In this document: piece by piece, positions 14,537 to 16,585 of the stretch
Layout: each line of letters begins with the position of its first letter
Numbering within the stretch: the stretch's first letter is position 1
Source: UBA8919 sp041658185
Lineage (GTDB): Bacteria > Elusimicrobiota > UBA8919
Assembly (NCBI GenBank): GCA_041658185.1
Contig: JBBAAR010000021.1
Span: forward strand, 1-16,585
Length of the DNA: 16,585 nt
Direction: 5' to 3'
The notes under the pieces: generated by a model
Seen by the model: the letters and a program-made list of their open reading frames with translations, nothing else
Told to the model about the DNA's origin: nothing
The model's database searches: none
Position numbers and translations under genes: made by a program

Positions 14537-16303
14537 TTAGTACCAATTTAATTTGTTAAGTCGTTCTTTAAAACCAGTTATAACCTGATTCAATCTTTCT
14601 ACAGAACCATTAAATAAACCTACTTTTAAGGGTGCCCATTCTTTGCCTTGTTTTTTAATTTCATCGTCTACTTCTACTAAAATATTATGACTAGAAATTC
14701 TAATCTTATATTTCCATCCAAAACGTCCTATCGGCCCCCAAAAATCTTTATCATTCACTATCTTTTCTCTTAAATCGGCGTATATCAGCGCCATTAGATA
14801 TTCAAAACGATCAAATATCTCATCGTAGTTCTTATCATTGGGAATATACTCTTTGAGTGGTTGACGTAACAATGCATAAAGATGTTCGTTGAGCGGAACA
14901 TATTTTCTGTCCTGATTAGGAAGTTTATTGGCTAATTCTTTCTCAATTACCTCATGTGTATACAGATGTAAAATAAGAGGTTCTTTTATCTCATGACGAT
15001 TTGAATAAATTTTTGTGTTTGTTAGCAGTGTCGTGAAATTAAAATATCTTTTTGAAGCAATTGCAGCAATTCCGCCGGCATATAATAAAATTAGTGCAGG
15101 ATGTAACCGTAGTTTCAAATAAGCAGTAATTCCACTTTGCGTTTCAAAGTAAGATAATCTCTCAAGAGATTTTTGCCAGATTTGACTATTATTTCCCTCA
15201 TCCCAAAAACATCCAGCGATAAACATATCTCTTAAGACTTCAATTAAAGATTCATAGTCCTTAACTCGTTTATTAAATTCGGCTACATCAAATTGCGTTG
15301 GGTGAACAGAAAAAGATGGATTGTTTAATATCTCGGAATATACCTTTTCAGTTTCGTTCATTATTAAATCATGCAAACTGATTTTGTATTTGTCGTCGAT
15401 GATATATTTTTTTACGGTTGCTACCGCTATTTTGGATGATAAAGGATGAGGTTTAGAAATTTCTTGTAAGACAAATATTTTTTCTGTCAAATCATGGAAA
15501 AATTCATCAGCGCTTTTCATATCAAGGATTGAAGCTCTTCTTAATTCAATAAGTTTCTTTGCTGGAACGGCTAAATCTCCATGTGCCGTCCAATAAGCAG
15601 AAAATCTATGATTTTTACATCTTTCTATAACCGACACCAACGCGGCATCCCATTCTGCTGACCAACCACAAACAATTAAACCGAATTCATCAAATATTTT
15701 ATCTAACAACAAATTTGTTTTTTTGTCATATTGAAATAGTTCTTTTTGTGTATTCTTAATGCGAGTATCTAAATAATCACCTGAAACTTTCACTATAGTA
15801 CATTTTGAGTGTATTATGGGAATAGCGCCTTCTACAGAATCTGGAGTGCTTATAACTGTGGGAATTATACCGATATCTTCTAACGCTTTTTCTAAAAGAC
15901 GGTCAAAATTTGTAGTCACAATAATCTTGATATAACCATTAGCCACCAATTTTGCAATGCATTTATGGGCTTCTGTGGGAACTTTTAGACCTTTCGATTT
16001 TTCGTCGTCATTTGGCTCAAAATATGCTCGCAATAACTGATTGCGCTCAATGGGAGTTTTTACAATTTCTTCCAAAATCTCCGAATAATCCGGCTCTCTC
16101 TTATACTTTTCAACATACCACTTTTCGGGGCTTGGCATACAATCTTTTTTCTGTACAGCCGCTAATTTTTTTATTAAATCAATGACTATCTCCCAGCCCG
16201 TGGGGATACCGGCGGAACGTGAAACGCCGGAACCAAGTAACAAGGCATAAGTGCCAGGATTAGATTGGATTGTAAAACTTAATGATATCATGGGATCTAT
16301 CAC
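14537..16303 (-). CDS. SIR2-domain defence protein
   Basis: A 588-aa protein whose N-terminal about 280 residues are a SIR2-like NAD-binding domain. Such domains in phage defence usually deplete NAD+ to stop infection. Visible motifs, numbered from the chosen start, are LLGSGVSRSAGIPTGWEI (about 21-38), TTNFDRLLE (130-138), KVSGDYLD (172-179) and GLIVCGWSAEWDAAL (about 208-222). The position where sirtuins carry the catalytic His in a K-x-H-G-D motif is Ser174. The C-terminal half is helical and unrecognised; it may sense infection. The GTG at 16303 is chosen because GGAGGT lies at optimal distance; the ATG at 16315 is itself part of that ribosome site. The UvrD-like gene is 127 bases upstream and the hsdS remnant 7 bases downstream, all co-directional. 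Confidence 0.88.
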   Translation of the reverse strand: MIDPMISLSFTIQSNPGTYALLLGSGVSRSAGIPTGWEIVIDLIKKLAAVQKKDCMPSPEKWYVEKYKREPDYSEILEEIVKTPIERNQLLRAYFEPNDDEKSKGLKVPTEAHKCIAKLVANGYIKIIVTTNFDRLLEKALEDIGIIPTVISTPDSVEGAIPIIHSKCTIVKVSGDYLDTRIKNTQKELFQYDKKTNLLLDKIFDEFGLIVCGWSAEWDAALVSVIERCKNHRFSAYWTAHGDLAVPAKKLIELRRASILDMKSADEFFHDLTEKIFVLQEISKPHPLSSKIAVATVKKYIIDDKYKISLHDLIMNETEKVYSEILNNPSFSVHPTQFDVAEFNKRVKDYESLIEVLRDMFIAGCFWDEGNNSQIWQKSLERLSYFETQSGITAYLKLRLHPALILLYAGGIAAIASKRYFNFTTLLTNTKIYSNRHEIKEPLILHLYTHEVIEKELANKLPNQDRKYVPLNEHLYALLRQPLKEYIPNDKNYDEIFDRFEYLMALIYADLREKIVNDKDFWGPIGRFGWKYKIRISSHNILVEVDDEIKKQGKEWAPLKVGLFNGSVERLNQVITGFKERLNKLNWY

Positions 16304-16430
16304 TGTTACCTCCATCGTATTTACTCAAAACTACACGCACCTCTGTTTTTTATTATCCTGTCCGTTTAACAGATCCTATTACTGTTCCTTCTATTGCTTT
16401 TATAATATTTTGCTTGGATTTCTTTCATGA
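16304..16430 (-). other. gap between the UvrD-like and SIR2 genes
   Basis: A 127-base spacer on the same strand as its flanking genes. It holds only a 20-codon frame (MKEIQAKYYK, then a stop) with no supporting evidence, and the GGAGGT ribosome site of the SIR2 gene at its 3' end. No hairpin terminator is seen, so readthrough from the helicase gene is plausible. Confidence 0.4.
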
Positions 16431-16585
16431 TTATTTCTCTATCTCATCCAAAAATCTGCTTTTTTTCTTATCCAACATTGTTCTTCCATGCATATGTATT
16501 TCTTGACCGGTACGCTGGCGAGCCCAAGAAAGAAATGCTCCAACTTTTGCTCTTGTTAATGAAACGTAAAATAATCTCCTTTTTT
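16431..16585 (-). CDS. UvrD/Rep-family SF1 helicase, C-terminal end only
   Basis: The last 51 codons of a gene that enters from beyond the window. The frame reads KRRLFYVSLTRAKVGAFLSW, then ARQRTGQEIHMHG and DKKKSRFLDEIEK before TAA at 16431. RRLFYVSLTRAK is helicase motif VI of UvrD/Rep/PcrA enzymes, and the final SRFLDEI matches the end of their 2B-2A core. The long unstructured tail that UvrD and PcrA carry after this point is missing, as in shorter defence-linked helicases such as GajB. Its position directly upstream of the SIR2 gene suggests a two-gene unit. How the N-terminal part is built cannot be seen. Confidence 0.8.
   Translation of the reverse strand, partial: KRRLFYVSLTRAKVGAFLSWARQRTGQEIHMHGRTMLDKKKSRFLDEIEK

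Noticed and set aside
16316..16430. 20-codon frame starting MKEIQAKYYK between the helicase and SIR2 genes
   Set aside because: Very short, no ribosome site, and no recognisable feature.
1..16585. CRISPR array, rRNA or insertion sequence
   Set aside because: No regularly spaced repeats, no rRNA-like conserved stretches and no transposase motifs were seen on either strand.

Overview
The window is an AT-rich bacterial segment that falls into two parts. Nothing in it fixes the taxon. The mix of a bacterial archease, a Gly-rich RRM protein and a BaiN/HI0933 flavoprotein at low GC would suit an under-sampled candidate phylum (for example an Omnitrophota- or Elusimicrobiota-like lineage), but that is a weak inference.

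Region 1 (about 1-3310) looks like ordinary chromosome, all on the minus strand. An RRM RNA-binding protein, an HI0933-type flavoprotein and an archease follow one another. Downstream of them is a compact HigBA-type toxin-antitoxin pair. Its promoter is a perfect sigma70 consensus (TTGACA-17-TATAAT), and a perfect 20-bp palindrome fills the spacer and part of the -10 box.

The junction (about 3400-3660) holds the 3' portion of a class II tRNA (T-arm, acceptor 3' strand and variable arm, but no 5' half). Such a remnant is often left where an element has integrated into a tRNA gene. From here on the content is accessory: a 51-codon Cys-rich mini-protein, and a plus-strand gene of a winged-helix-like family that is broken by one frameshift at an A6 tract.

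Region 2 (about 5084-16585) is a defence island, all on the minus strand. In the direction of transcription it has: the C-terminus of a UvrD-like helicase (cut by the window edge), a SIR2-domain protein, a 32-codon remnant of an hsdS gene, a degenerate class II tRNA-like sequence, a 415-aa protein with a HEPN RNase motif, intact HsdS, a membrane-anchored coiled-coil protein, HsdR, a YgjP/DUF45 metallopeptidase, a two-TM protein with a Cys/His-rich tail, an orphan 252-aa protein and a DUF5677-like protein. Several neighbours overlap by 1-20 bp, which points to coupled expression from hsdS to the two-TM gene. No hsdM is present and it must lie outside the window.

The most interesting arrangement is a type I restriction locus that carries several potential abortive-infection effectors: SIR2 with helicase, a HEPN protein beside a tRNA-like sequence, and a two-TM protein. 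It recalls the published PrrC/EcoprrI logic, where an anticodon nuclease sits in an hsd locus, but the proteins are different. This functional reading is inference.
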